NCBI RefSeq assembly: GCF_003718715.1
Contig: NZ_CP033465.1
Span: forward strand, 1,116,001-1,180,000
DNA length: 64,000 bases
Source of the DNA: Clostridium sp. JN-1
GTDB lineage: Bacteria; Bacillota; Clostridia; Clostridiales; Clostridiaceae
Reading direction: 5' to 3'
The notes under the pieces were generated by a model. It worked only from the letters and a program-made list of their open reading frames with translations. It was not told the origin of the DNA and did not search any database. The first letter of the stretch is position 1. The number at the start of each line of letters is the position of its first letter. A program made the translations under genes and the position numbers. Of this stretch, positions 16,859-25,233 are shown piece by piece.

Positions 16859-17285
16859 TAGGGGTTTTACGTTAATTGAGGTACTGTGCAGTATATCTGT
16901 ATTTTCAATTTTATTTATGTCAGCTTTAACTATGCAGATTAGCAGTTATAAAATGCAAAAATATTATGGAAGAATGTATACGTATTCAATATTTGAAGAA
17001 TATGTTAAGAATAATATCATATACAATTGTACTTATGAACAAATCGAACAATTAAAAATGCAAAATAGATTATATATATCAGAACATAATATTAATTTAA
17101 ATAATATAGATAATATTAATTTTACCGATATTTTCATGAGTACTGTACCACAGCAAAAGCCTTATGTTCAAATAAATGTACAAGGAGATAAGGTCTTAAA
17201 AATAGACATAAAATTATATACACAAGAAATGAATAAAAAAGAAGTTATGGAGTGTGAAGTTTATAAAGGAAAGTATAAAAAATAA
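16839..17285 (+). CDS. Minor pilin / pseudopilin
   Basis: A 148-residue protein with leader MLNLKNSRG and helix FTLIEVLCSISVFSILFMSA. The ATG at 16839 is preceded by GGGAAGTG; the frame extends nine codons further upstream without a better ribosome site. It overlaps genes on both sides (20 bases upstream, 32 bases downstream). It resembles GspI/PilV-type minor pilins (FTLIEVLCSISVF), a weak assignment. Confidence 0.8.
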   Translation: MLNLKNSRGFTLIEVLCSISVFSILFMSALTMQISSYKMQKYYGRMYTYSIFEEYVKNNIIYNCTYEQIEQLKMQNRLYISEHNINLNNIDNINFTDIFMSTVPQQKPYVQINVQGDKVLKIDIKLYTQEMNKKEVMECEVYKGKYKK

Positions 17286-17739
17286 AAAAAGAGGATTTAC
17301 ATTGATAGAACTTTTACTTGTTATGTCTTTAATAGGTATGATAACGTCGGCAGGGGTTATCTGCATATTTAAGTATATGAGAGTGTACAGACAGCAGATA
17401 AATTTGAGTAAAGAGAAATTTTATGTAGATGAAGCATTTTTAATAATAGAAGATGAGATAAATTACTCGCAGTATGCGGAAGTTAAAGACAATTGTATTA
17501 TGGTGAGAAATTCTGAAAAAAGTAGAAATGATTATATTAGAAAAGACAAAGACGGCGATTTAATTATATCGTATGATTACAAGTATTATTTTGCAACTAA
17601 CAATATATTAAAAGGCATTAAAGACTTTAAAGCCAGGCAATCTGACAAATTAGTATATGTAACTATAGAAACTAAGAGAGGTAATACATATAAAAGATGT
17701 TTTGGATTAGAAAGAGTAAAAGCAAAGGATTTACATTGA
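17254..17739 (+). CDS. Minor pilin / pseudopilin
   Basis: A 161-residue protein with leader MKFIKESIKNKKRG and helix FTLIELLLVMSLIGMITSAG, Glu at +5 present. The GTG at 17254 is the most upstream usable start, but its ribosome site (GGAG at 17249-17252) is too close; coupling to the overlapping upstream gene may matter, or a non-standard start near 17275 may be used. It resembles GspJ/PilW-like minor pilins in size. Confidence 0.75.
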   Translation: MKFIKESIKNKKRGFTLIELLLVMSLIGMITSAGVICIFKYMRVYRQQINLSKEKFYVDEAFLIIEDEINYSQYAEVKDNCIMVRNSEKSRNDYIRKDKDGDLIISYDYKYYFATNNILKGIKDFKARQSDKLVYVTIETKRGNTYKRCFGLERVKAKDLH

Positions 17740-18149
17740 TATACGTATTTTTTATAGGAAGTGTGTGTATATTTATATCACTTATTTGTTTTAAACTTTC
17801 ATTTTTGCAGAGAAGTAATACTTTAAAAATGAGGGAATACTGCTGTAAGGTGGAACCAGTACAAAAAATTAGAGAGTATATGTTAACTGATTTAAACAGT
17901 TTAATATACAAAAATTGCACAAGTATAAATGATGATTCTATAAAAAATTATCTATCTTCAATAAGTGGAAATATAGTTAATTATGATTATTCATATATAA
18001 AATACAACGATGCTGCTAATTCTTTTACACTAGTTTATTATATAGGAAAAAAGTTTTATAAGGAAGAATTGTATAAGTATACTATTAAAGATGGAAATGT
18101 ATTTTATAATTGTTTAGATTATTCTTTTAAGAAGGGAGAATTATATTGA
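17697..18149 (+). CDS. Minor pilin-like protein lacking the +5 glutamate
   Basis: A 150-residue protein beginning MFWIRKSKSKG then FTLIYVFFIGSVCIFISLIC. The leader and hydrophobic helix are pilin-like, but the Glu at position 5 of the mature chain is Tyr. Loss of this Glu is known in tip-type minor pilins (GspK/PilX group), so this may be the tip or initiation subunit. It overlaps the previous gene by 43 bases, and its stop overlaps the next gene's TTG start. Confidence 0.7.
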   Translation: MFWIRKSKSKGFTLIYVFFIGSVCIFISLICFKLSFLQRSNTLKMREYCCKVEPVQKIREYMLTDLNSLIYKNCTSINDDSIKNYLSSISGNIVNYDYSYIKYNDAANSFTLVYYIGKKFYKEELYKYTIKDGNVFYNCLDYSFKKGELY

Positions 18150-18871
18150 TAAATAGGAAATTTTTTATTGAATTAGATGGAGAAAATATTCTTTATAAAA
18201 ATGAAAATGGAGAAAAAGTTAAATGTAGATATGTGGAATTTAATAAGGCAAAAGTTAATATGAAAAATAAAAATTTATATATAATTGTTCATGGAGAAGA
18301 AGTTTATATAAGGATTATAAAGATTCCAAAGGTTAAAAAGGATAAATTATATTTCATGATAAGACAAGAATTGATTTATATTTTTAAAAGTATAGATAAC
18401 ATATTATTTAATTATAATGTATGTAGTGATAATGGTACTAATTTAGAAGTAGCTGTATTTTGTTTAAACTGGAATAAAAATAATCTTTTGAAAAAATGTA
18501 TAAATTCAGGTGCGAAATTTAAGGCAGTATTTCCTGTACAATTTTATGCATTAGATATAATGAAGAATAAAATTAAAAGTAATAATTATATATTTGTATT
18601 TTCCTATAATTACACAATTTACTTTATAAAGTGTAAAAATTCTGAAGTCGTAGATAACAGCATGATAAAAAATTTTAGTATACATAAATTCCATGAGCAA
18701 TTAAATGAATTCATTATAAAATCTGATTATATAGAACAAATTGATATACCAGATGTGTTTTTTTTGAATTTTCCATATAAAGATCTTATAAAAGAGCTTT
18801 CTTATACTTATAGATGTAAAGATTTAAAAGGTTTTAATTCATCCAGATTCGAGGTGGTGCAGTATAAATAA
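18146..18871 (+). CDS. pilM: PilM/GspL-like pilus assembly protein
   Basis: A 241-residue cytoplasmic protein without membrane segments. It begins FFIELDGENILY and contains the PilM-like stretch IKIPKVKKDKLYFMIRQELIYIF. Position decides the call: it lies after the pilins and before two short single-pass proteins like PilN and PilO. It is shorter than typical PilM (about 350), so the actin-like fold may be reduced. The TTG at 18146 follows GAAGGGAG and overlaps the previous stop. Confidence 0.6.
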   Translation: MINRKFFIELDGENILYKNENGEKVKCRYVEFNKAKVNMKNKNLYIIVHGEEVYIRIIKIPKVKKDKLYFMIRQELIYIFKSIDNILFNYNVCSDNGTNLEVAVFCLNWNKNNLLKKCINSGAKFKAVFPVQFYALDIMKNKIKSNNYIFVFSYNYTIYFIKCKNSEVVDNSMIKNFSIHKFHEQLNEFIIKSDYIEQIDIPDVFFLNFPYKDLIKELSYTYRCKDLKGFNSSRFEVVQYK

Positions 18872-19331
18872 TTTATTTTTTATACCTGAATGGTATTTAA
18901 AAAGAATAGATAATAGAAAAAAATATATTATCAAAATTATAATAGTAATTTTAATAATACTGAACTCAGTATGCATGATTTTTTATATATTTAAATCAAA
19001 TGAACTAAAAGTTATAAATACTCAAATAAAAGATTTAACTTTAAAAGAACAAAATATTAAACATTCTAATATTAACAAAGAAACAAAGACTTTAGAGTCA
19101 TTTGAGTGTTTTCCAAGAATGGTTTTAGATGATTTCAAATCTCAAAACTTATACATAGAAAACAAAAATATAAGCATCAGTGGATATATGGAAGAAGATC
19201 AAAAAAGTCAAAATTATATTTCGATTATAAAAGCTATACAACAGGGAAATAAATTTAATATAAAAGATATCCATTTGCCATCTAATGATAGTAAATTTGG
19301 GGATTTTAAAATAGATTTAGAATTAAAATAG
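18864..19331 (+). CDS. pilN: PilN-like pilus assembly protein, apparent ATA start
   Basis: This inner-membrane protein should link PilM to PilO. The first standard start in frame is the ATG at 18975, but that falls inside the membrane segment. Upstream in the same open frame the sequence reads NNLFFIPEWYLKRIDNRKKY, followed by KIIIVILIILNSV, the normal PilN start and membrane helix. The codon at the right place after the ribosome site GAGGTGG (18851-18857) is ATA at 18864. The whole would be 155 residues with a periplasm-side coiled region. If ATA is not used, the protein would lose its cytoplasmic PilM-binding tail. Confidence 0.6.
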   Translation: MNNLFFIPEWYLKRIDNRKKYIIKIIIVILIILNSVCMIFYIFKSNELKVINTQIKDLTLKEQNIKHSNINKETKTLESFECFPRMVLDDFKSQNLYIENKNISISGYMEEDQKSQNYISIIKAIQQGNKFNIKDIHLPSNDSKFGDFKIDLELK

Positions 19332-19382
19332 AAATATAGTGAAGCGCATGCTGCACGAGATATTAAAGGAAAGGAATATTAG

Positions 19383-19796
19383 ATGAAAAAGGCTATTTAT
19401 ATAATTTTGATAACTTTTAATATAATATTGTTAATACTGCTATCACTGCAGGATTTAAACTTACAAAACAAAGTTTGTGCAGGACAGAAAAAGTTAACAA
19501 CTTTAAGCAGTATTAATCAAAATTGTAATAAGCAGAAAAGTTTTAATTATACTAAAGATATAGAGGATTTTATAAAAGATAATAAAGTATATATTAAGGA
19601 TTTGGAAACAATACCTAGTAGAAAAATTGTAAGTATAGAAATTGGTACTAATGGAAACTTAGATGATATAGATAAATTGTTAAAACAAATAAAGTTAAAA
19701 CCTAGTTTTGAAAATTTCACCAAGATAGTTATAAAGAAGAGTGATGAAAACATTTTAAACGCTGATATAAGTATTGAATTTGCAGAAAGCAGATAG
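19383..19796 (+). CDS. pilO: PilO/GspM-like pilus assembly protein
   Basis: A 137-residue protein with one N-terminal membrane segment (about residues 4-22) and a mixed alpha/beta domain (SIEIGTNGNLDDIDKLLKQI) like the ferredoxin-like fold of PilO. Sequence similarity is weak, and the call rests on size, topology and position after pilN. The ATG at 19383 follows AAAGGAAAGGAA. It is the last gene of the pilus operon; no prepilin peptidase, PilT or secretin is present here. Confidence 0.5.
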   Translation: MKKAIYIILITFNIILLILLSLQDLNLQNKVCAGQKKLTTLSSINQNCNKQKSFNYTKDIEDFIKDNKVYIKDLETIPSRKIVSIEIGTNGNLDDIDKLLKQIKLKPSFENFTKIVIKKSDENILNADISIEFAESR

Positions 19797-19969
19797 TATA
19801 AACATTAATATAGTATTTGCAAATAATCACAAGTTTTGATAAAATAACATTGTTTATTAGACTGATTTTGTATTTCATATACGTTTTGTTAAATTATTAT
19901 TAATAGTTTAAAAAGTAATATTTAACAAACTTTAATCTATTCTTTTATAAACATTGGTGGTAATTATTA

Positions 19970-20122
19970 ATGATTGAAAAGAGAATAGAAAAATTGAGGC
20001 AGTTAATATCAAATAATAGTATGGATGATGTCCTTATAGTTGAAGATATTAATAGAAATTATTTAAGTGGTTTTACTGGAAGTGAAAGGTTTTCTGTAAT
20101 AACACAAAAAAGATTGTGGTAA
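19970..20122 (+). pseudogene. Remnant of an Xaa-Pro peptidase gene (N-terminal fragment)
   Basis: A 50-codon frame with its own start and GGTGG ribosome site encodes the beginning of the creatinase-N domain of aminopeptidase P: IEKRIEKLRQL, then NYLSGFTGSERF. The normal protein has about 350 residues including a metal-binding catalytic domain; here the frame ends after RLW and nothing of the rest is found before efp. In clostridia an Xaa-Pro peptidase gene is commonly found directly upstream of efp. This is therefore a deletion remnant in its ancestral position. Confidence 0.75.
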
Positions 20123-20191
20123 ATAAAATGTATATGATTGCCTAAAAAGGTTATAATATAAATTGATTAAAAAGTTTTGGAGGGATACATA

Positions 20192-20749
20192 ATGATATCA
20201 GCAGGAGATTTAAGAAAAGGAACTACTTTTGAACAAGATGGACAAGTGTATACTGTGGTAGACTTCCTTCATGTAAAACCAGGTAAAGGAGCTGCTTTTG
20301 TAAGAACTAAACTTAGAAATGTTATAACAGGAGCAGTTACAGATACAACTTTCAATCCAACTGTAAAACTTCAAGAAGCAGTAATTGAAAGAAAGGAAAT
20401 GCAGTATTTGTATTCGGATGGAGAATTATATTATTTTATGGACCAAGAGACTTTTGAGCAAATTCCATTAGAATATGAAAAAGTTGAAGGAGCTATAAAG
20501 TTTTTAAAAGAAAATATGATTGCTGTAATAAAGTTTTTCAAAGGAGAAGCTTTCTCGGTAGAAGCTCCAAACTTTGTTGAATTACAAATAACACATACAG
20601 AACCAGGGGTTAAGGGAAATACTGCAACTAATGTTCTCAAGCCAGCTACACTTGAAACAGGTGCAGTTGTTCAAGTACCTATATTTGTAAATGAAGGTGA
20701 AATGATAAGAGTAGATACAAGAACTGGAGAATATATGGAAAGAGTTTAA
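20192..20749 (+). CDS. efp: Translation elongation factor P
   Basis: EF-P binds ribosomes stalled at polyproline and promotes peptide-bond formation. It has 185 residues and three beta-barrel domains. The N-terminus is [13 protein letters not shown], the modification loop is [14 protein letters not shown] (Lys at its tip) and the C-terminal signature is [10 protein letters not shown]. The ATG at 20192 follows TTGGAGGG; an in-frame TTG at 20177 lies upstream of that ribosome site. It is followed by a zinc-ribbon gene, a common clostridial pairing, and then the spoIIIA operon. Confidence 0.96.
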   Translation: MISAGDLRKGTTFEQDGQVYTVVDFLHVKPGKGAAFVRTKLRNVITGAVTDTTFNPTVKLQEAVIERKEMQYLYSDGELYYFMDQETFEQIPLEYEKVEGAIKFLKENMIAVIKFFKGEAFSVEAPNFVELQITHTEPGVKGNTATNVLKPATLETGAVVQVPIFVNEGEMIRVDTRTGEYMERV

Positions 20750-20787
20750 AATACTATGTGGCAAAATAAATTTAAGGATGTGGTTAA

Positions 20788-21186
20788 ATGAGTTCGATTT
20801 TGTCAAAGGTTTCCTATGTCAATGGCTTAATGGATGGATTAGATATTGATAAAAATACTAAAGAAGGAAAGATATTAGTTGAAGTAGTCAATGTATTGAA
20901 AGCTATGGCTGAAGAAATAGAGGATATATCTGAATCACAAAAAAGTATTGGGGAATATATGGATGTGGTGGATGAAAACTTAAACGATTTACAAGATGAT
21001 TTGTATTATGATGATTATCAATTGTATGAAGATGAAGGTGATAATTTCATTCAATTTAAATGTTCCAATTGTGGTGATGATATATATATTGATAAGGATA
21101 TAATAGGCCAAAGAGAAGAAATAACATGTCCTAATTGCCACAACAAAATGCCTCTTGATGTAGATCTCGGAAAGTGCGAAAAATAA
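20788..21186 (+). CDS. CD1247-like protein with N-terminal helical domain and zinc ribbon
   Basis: The 132-residue protein has a helical N-terminus (SKVSYVNGLMDGLDID...KTKEGKILVEVVNVLKAMAEE) conserved in clostridia, an acidic linker (about residues 70-85), and a C-terminal zinc ribbon, CSNCGDDIYID...CPNCHNKM. The function is not known. It follows efp by 38 bases and is probably co-transcribed with it. A strong terminator follows. Confidence 0.85.
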   Translation: MSSILSKVSYVNGLMDGLDIDKNTKEGKILVEVVNVLKAMAEEIEDISESQKSIGEYMDVVDENLNDLQDDLYYDDYQLYEDEGDNFIQFKCSNCGDDIYIDKDIIGQREEITCPNCHNKMPLDVDLGKCEK

Positions 21187-21193
21187 AAATTTT

Positions 21194-21240
21194 AAAAGTA
21201 CCATATGATATAAAGTTTATATCATATGGTACTTTTTATT
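21194..21240 (+). terminator. Rho-independent terminator before spoIIIA
   Basis: A stem of about 20 bp (21194-21214 with 21216-21237, AAAAGTACCATATGATATAA and its complement) ends in a T-tract. It separates efp-zinc ribbon from the sporulation operon. Confidence 0.88.
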
Positions 21241-21316
21241 TTTTGCAAAAATAATTTTTAAATTAAGTGTAATAATTTTTGCCATTGTTAAATAAAAATT
21301 AATATAAAGAGGGGAG

Positions 21317-22243
21317 ATGAGAAAAATAGGTACAAAAGAGATTATTGATATATTACCTCAAAGTATAAACAATGTACTTAAAAATATTTTAAGTGATAGT
21401 AAGCTGCAGGAAATAAGAATAAGAATGGACAAACCATTGATTGTTGAATTTAACAATGATGAATTGATATGTGATTATATCGTTAAAAAGGAAGACATGA
21501 AAACTATTATACAAAGGATAAGTAATTATTCTATATATGCCTTTGAAGAAGAAATAAAAAAAGGATATATAACTGTAAAAGGAGGGCATAGAATAGGGAT
21601 TTGCGGTAGATGTGTTATAGAAAAAAATGAAGTAAAGACTATAAAGAACATAGGTTCTATAAATATTAGAATTTGTCATGAAGTAATAGGATGTTCAAAT
21701 AAGATTATGAAATTTATTGTATCAAGTGGTGGGATTTTAAATAGCATAATAATTTCACCACCTAAATGTGGAAAGACTACATTGATAAGGGATATTACAA
21801 AAAATATTTCAGAGGGAGTAAAGAGCTTAAATTTAGCAGGCAAAAAAGTTTGCGTTATAGATGAAAGAAGTGAAATAGGAGCTTGCTATAATGGAGTTCC
21901 TCAGTTAAATGTTGGAATGAGAACCGATATTTTAGACAGCTGTCCTAAAAGTGAAGGCATAATTATGGCAATACGAAGTATGTCACCTGATTTGATTGTA
22001 TGTGATGAAATAGGAACATATAAGGAAATTGACAGTATTCTTACTGCTTTAAATTCAGGAGTCAGTTTGATAGTTACAATACATGGATATGGTATTGAGG
22101 ATTTGTACAAAAGACCTGTGTTTAAAGAAATTATAGATAATAATGTATTTAAGCGATCTATAGTTTTAAGCACAAAAAATGGAGCTGGTACTATTGAATA
22201 TGTATATGATTTTAATAGCAAGTCTGTGATATGGAGGCGATAA
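21317..22243 (+). CDS. spoIIIAA: Stage III sporulation protein AA (ATPase)
   Basis: This is the cytosolic secretion-type ATPase of the SpoIIIA-SpoIIQ channel between mother cell and forespore, needed for sigma-G activity. It has 308 residues, with Walker A ISPPKCGKTTLIRD (about residues 149-162), Walker B-like PDLIVCDEIG (about 228) and an R3H-like N-terminal region. The ATG at 21317 follows AGAGGGGAG. First gene of the eight-gene spoIIIA operon. In Bacillus the operon is sigma-E dependent; no clear sigma-E promoter was picked out here. Confidence 0.95.
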   Translation: MRKIGTKEIIDILPQSINNVLKNILSDSKLQEIRIRMDKPLIVEFNNDELICDYIVKKEDMKTIIQRISNYSIYAFEEEIKKGYITVKGGHRIGICGRCVIEKNEVKTIKNIGSINIRICHEVIGCSNKIMKFIVSSGGILNSIIISPPKCGKTTLIRDITKNISEGVKSLNLAGKKVCVIDERSEIGACYNGVPQLNVGMRTDILDSCPKSEGIIMAIRSMSPDLIVCDEIGTYKEIDSILTALNSGVSLIVTIHGYGIEDLYKRPVFKEIIDNNVFKRSIVLSTKNGAGTIEYVYDFNSKSVIWRR

Positions 22244-22244
22244 G

Positions 22245-22763
22245 GTGATTAAATTCTTAGGATGCAGTATGATACTAGGCGCTTCCACAGCTATAGGCTA
22301 TATATATAGTGAGGGCTTGAAAAAAAGAACTAAGGAGCTAAAGGAGCTTGAAAGATGTATTATCCAGCTTCAAAATGAAATAGTATATACACACACACCT
22401 CTTCCAGAAGCTAGTTTAAATATAGCACAGAAGAGTTTTGGCGGTATAAAGAATATTTTTAAAAAGGTTTCAGATTTATTGCTGTTTAATAAAGTGGACA
22501 GTGTATATGAAGCATTCTTAACAGTAACAAATGCCGAAAAAGAATCATTGAGCTTGAAAGATGAAGATTTATGTATATTACTAGATATGGCTAAAACTTT
22601 GGGAGAATCTGATATACAGGGGCAAAAAAAGATGTTTTTATTAACTCTTAATAATTTTAAAAGCCAAATAAAAATCTCAGAAACTTTAATGAATAGTAAT
22701 GTTAAAATGTACAGATGTCTAGGGTTTGCACTAGGTGCTATGACGGTTATTGTGCTTATTTAA
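22245..22763 (+). CDS. spoIIIAB: Stage III sporulation protein AB
   Basis: A 172-residue protein with a hydrophobic N-terminus (FLGCSMILGASTAIGYIYSEGL), a coiled helical middle (KELKELERCIIQLQNEIVYTH, PLPEASLNIA) and a C-terminal membrane segment, the GspF-like SpoIIIAB layout. The GTG at 22245 lies one base after the spoIIIAA stop and is preceded by GGAGGCGATAAG. Confidence 0.93.
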   Translation: MIKFLGCSMILGASTAIGYIYSEGLKKRTKELKELERCIIQLQNEIVYTHTPLPEASLNIAQKSFGGIKNIFKKVSDLLLFNKVDSVYEAFLTVTNAEKESLSLKDEDLCILLDMAKTLGESDIQGQKKMFLLTLNNFKSQIKISETLMNSNVKMYRCLGFALGAMTVIVLI

Positions 22764-22801
22764 TTAGCTATCAATCCCTAGATAAAAGAGGAGGTCAAAA
22801 A

Positions 22802-22999
22802 ATGCTGGATGTGAGTTTGATATTTAAGATAGCTGGTATAGGCATAATTGTAATGCTCATAGATAAGGTATTAGAATCAAGTGGAAAAGGAGACTATGCA
22901 GTAGTTGCAAATTTAGCTGGAATTCTTATAGTACTTACAATGATAATTAGCCTCATAAATAAGTTGTTCACTGCTGTTAGGACAATGTTTCAACTTTAG
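22802..22999 (+). CDS. spoIIIAC: Stage III sporulation protein AC
   Basis: A 65-residue, two-helix membrane protein (LDVSLIFKIAGIGIIVMLID, then LAGILIVLTMIISLI). The ATG at 22802 is preceded by AGAGGAGGT. The reading frame extends upstream into spoIIIAB, but that part is not coding for this family. Confidence 0.93.
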   Translation: MLDVSLIFKIAGIGIIVMLIDKVLESSGKGDYAVVANLAGILIVLTMIISLINKLFTAVRTMFQL

Positions 23000-23009
23000 G
23001 AGGAAAACT

Positions 23010-23393
23010 ATGGAGATAATAAAAATAGTTACATTTGCCTTTATTGCTTTATTTATAGTTTTACTTTTTAAAGATAGGAAAAGTGAGATAGCAGTTTACG
23101 TTAGTCTGGCAGCTGGAATATGCATATTTTTATTTATGATATCTAAGATAACAGCTGTACTTCAATTTATTCAAGAGTTAGCTATTAAAGCTAATGTAGA
23201 TTTTGCATATTTAACTACTGTATTTAAAATACTTGGTATTGCATATTTAGCTTCTTTTTGCAGCCAAATATGTAAAGATGCTGGCCAAGAGAATATAGGA
23301 ACAAAAGTAGAATTTGCAGGTAAAATATTAATTTTGACTCTTGCAATTCCTATATTAATGGCCGTGCTTCAATCTATTCTAAAGATAATGTAG
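23010..23393 (+). CDS. spoIIIAD: Stage III sporulation protein AD
   Basis: A 127-residue membrane protein with four hydrophobic helices (VTFAFIALFIVLLF; AAGICIFLFMISKI; IAYLASFCSQICKDAG; ILTLAIPILMAVLQSIL). The stretch SFCSQICKDAGQENIGTKVEFAGK is typical of the family. Strong ribosome site AGGAGGAAA. Partner of AC in the channel base. Confidence 0.94.
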   Translation: MEIIKIVTFAFIALFIVLLFKDRKSEIAVYVSLAAGICIFLFMISKITAVLQFIQELAIKANVDFAYLTTVFKILGIAYLASFCSQICKDAGQENIGTKVEFAGKILILTLAIPILMAVLQSILKIM

Positions 23394-23402
23394 GTGTTAA
23401 AC

Positions 23403-24572
23403 ATGAAAAAGATTATGTTAATTTTATCTATAATTTTTATAATGTGTTTTAATGTACAAGCTGCTGATATAAACAGCAGTGCCAGTACAAACTACAATCA
23501 AGATGCAGAAGTCAACCAAAAAATAGAACAATTTTATGATTATATTTCTAATATGAAAACTAAATATGAATTGATAAACGATTTTGATGTTAAAAGTTAT
23601 GTTAAAAACTTTATGAAAACAGGTGATGGAAAGTTTAATATAAAAAAGTTAGTACAAGCACTGATCACATATTCAATGAAAGAAGTTGTGTCTTCTTTAA
23701 AACTTTTATCAACTGTAGTTATAATAGCTCTTATATGCGCACTGCTTACAAATTTACAAAAGGCCTTTAGTAATGAGAGTTTATCTAACATTGCTTATTA
23801 TGCATGCTATTCATTAATTATAATAATCATGGCCAAGAGTTTTTACATAGGTGTGGATATAGCAAGAAGTACAATAAATGAAATGACAGACTTTATGACA
23901 GCGTTAGTTCCAATTTTAATAATGCTAGTTGGAAGTGTAGGAGGGTTTGTTGAAGCTGCTGTTATTGATCCAATAGTAATGGGAGCCATAACTATAAGTG
24001 CAAGATTATTCATGAACATAGTAATTCCAATAATAAGTATGACATTTGTACTGCAGTTTGTTAATAATTTATCGTCAGACTATAAAGTAGACAAACTTAC
24101 TAAGTTTTTAAATCAGTGTGCATTGTGGGTTCAAGGGATAATAATGACAGTATTTATAGGGATTATAACTATACGTGGTATTACTGCTAAAACTATTGAT
24201 CAGGTTGCTGCTAAGACTGCAAAATTTGCCGTAGATAACTTTGTACCAATAGTCGGAAAAAGTCTTTCAGATGCTGTTTCTACAGTAGCAGGATACTCAA
24301 TACTCTTAAAGAATGCAATAAGCAGTGTTGGATTAGTTATACTTGTTTGTATTATTTTACTCCCTATAATTAAAATTTTAATTATAGCTCTGTCATATAA
24401 GTTAACTGGTGCACTCATAGAACCTATAAGTGACAGCAGGCTCGTGAATTGTTTAACTTCAGCAGGAAATTCTCTCATACTTATAATGTCATGCTTAATA
24501 TCTGTTTCAATAATGTTTTTTATAATGATAGCTATAATTGCATCAGCAGGTAAGGTGATGCTTGGAACATAA
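23403..24572 (+). CDS. spoIIIAE: Stage III sporulation protein AE
   Basis: A 389-residue polytopic membrane protein with an N-terminal signal sequence (KKIMLILSIIFIMCFNVQAA) followed by about six to seven membrane helices. Family signatures TDFMTALVPILIMLVGSVGG and FLNQCALWVQGIIMTVFIGI are present. The ATG at 23403 is preferred to the GTG at 23394, which lies in the ribosome-site region. It starts nine bases after spoIIIAD ends. Confidence 0.94.
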   Translation: MKKIMLILSIIFIMCFNVQAADINSSASTNYNQDAEVNQKIEQFYDYISNMKTKYELINDFDVKSYVKNFMKTGDGKFNIKKLVQALITYSMKEVVSSLKLLSTVVIIALICALLTNLQKAFSNESLSNIAYYACYSLIIIIMAKSFYIGVDIARSTINEMTDFMTALVPILIMLVGSVGGFVEAAVIDPIVMGAITISARLFMNIVIPIISMTFVLQFVNNLSSDYKVDKLTKFLNQCALWVQGIIMTVFIGIITIRGITAKTIDQVAAKTAKFAVDNFVPIVGKSLSDAVSTVAGYSILLKNAISSVGLVILVCIILLPIIKILIIALSYKLTGALIEPISDSRLVNCLTSAGNSLILIMSCLISVSIMFFIMIAIIASAGKVMLGT

Positions 24573-24608
24573 AATTTTGTACAAGATTAAGAAGAGAGGG
24601 ATATACTT

Positions 24609-25205
24609 GTGATTCAAGCACTTAGAAGTTGGATTATAACTATATGTACAGCAGTATTCTTTATTACAGCAGTTGAAATGATTTTACCCGATAATAGTCT
24701 TAAAAAATATTCTAAGTTTGTGTTAGGTCTTATTATGATCACAGTTTTTATAAATCCTTTAATTAAATTATTTAATAATAACTTTGATATAAATTCATAT
24801 GTTAGTACTGCTGCTCAAAATTTTGATAGTGAGACTTGTAAAGATGATTTCCAAAAGTATAAACAAAAGAGTATTGATGAAACTATGGAAAATTTTAAGC
24901 TGAATTTACAAAACAGCTGCGAGAAAAAGCTCAAGGAGAAATATCCTGATAATAACTATAAGGTTAGTGTGGAAGCATCAATAGACAGTAATAATCAAAA
25001 AATTGATATAAAAAGTTTAAAAGTTGGTGTCAAAGATGGAAATGTAGAAAAAATAAAAAAGGTAAGCATTGATATAGGAAGTAAAGCTATTGAAAATAAT
25101 AACACATATGAAGAAGTAGATAAAAACAAGGCTTCAGAGATAAAAAAGTATTTAAGCAGTGAATTGAATATTCCTGCAAATATAATACAGGCATATAAGA
25201 TTTAA
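24609..25205 (+). CDS. spoIIIAF: Stage III sporulation protein AF
   Basis: A 198-residue protein with two N-terminal membrane helices (IQALRSWIITICTAVFFITAV and FVLGLIMITVFINPLIKLF) and a soluble ring-building-motif domain (about 100-198). The GTG at 24609 follows GAGAGGGAT. The C-terminal domain has the KYLSSELNIPANIIQAY end typical of the family. Confidence 0.92.
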   Translation: MIQALRSWIITICTAVFFITAVEMILPDNSLKKYSKFVLGLIMITVFINPLIKLFNNNFDINSYVSTAAQNFDSETCKDDFQKYKQKSIDETMENFKLNLQNSCEKKLKEKYPDNNYKVSVEASIDSNNQKIDIKSLKVGVKDGNVEKIKKVSIDIGSKAIENNNTYEEVDKNKASEIKKYLSSELNIPANIIQAYKI

Positions 25206-25233
25206 ATGAAATACATTATGGGAGGAATAATAT

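Noticed and set aside
21241-21316. Sigma-E promoter before spoIIIAA
   Set aside because: Expected from Bacillus, but the best -10 candidate (CATTGTTA) is too far from consensus to list.
22715-22801. 29-codon upstream extension of spoIIIAC
   Set aside because: It lies mostly inside spoIIIAB and before the AGAGGAGGT ribosome site; the SpoIIIAC family starts at 22802.
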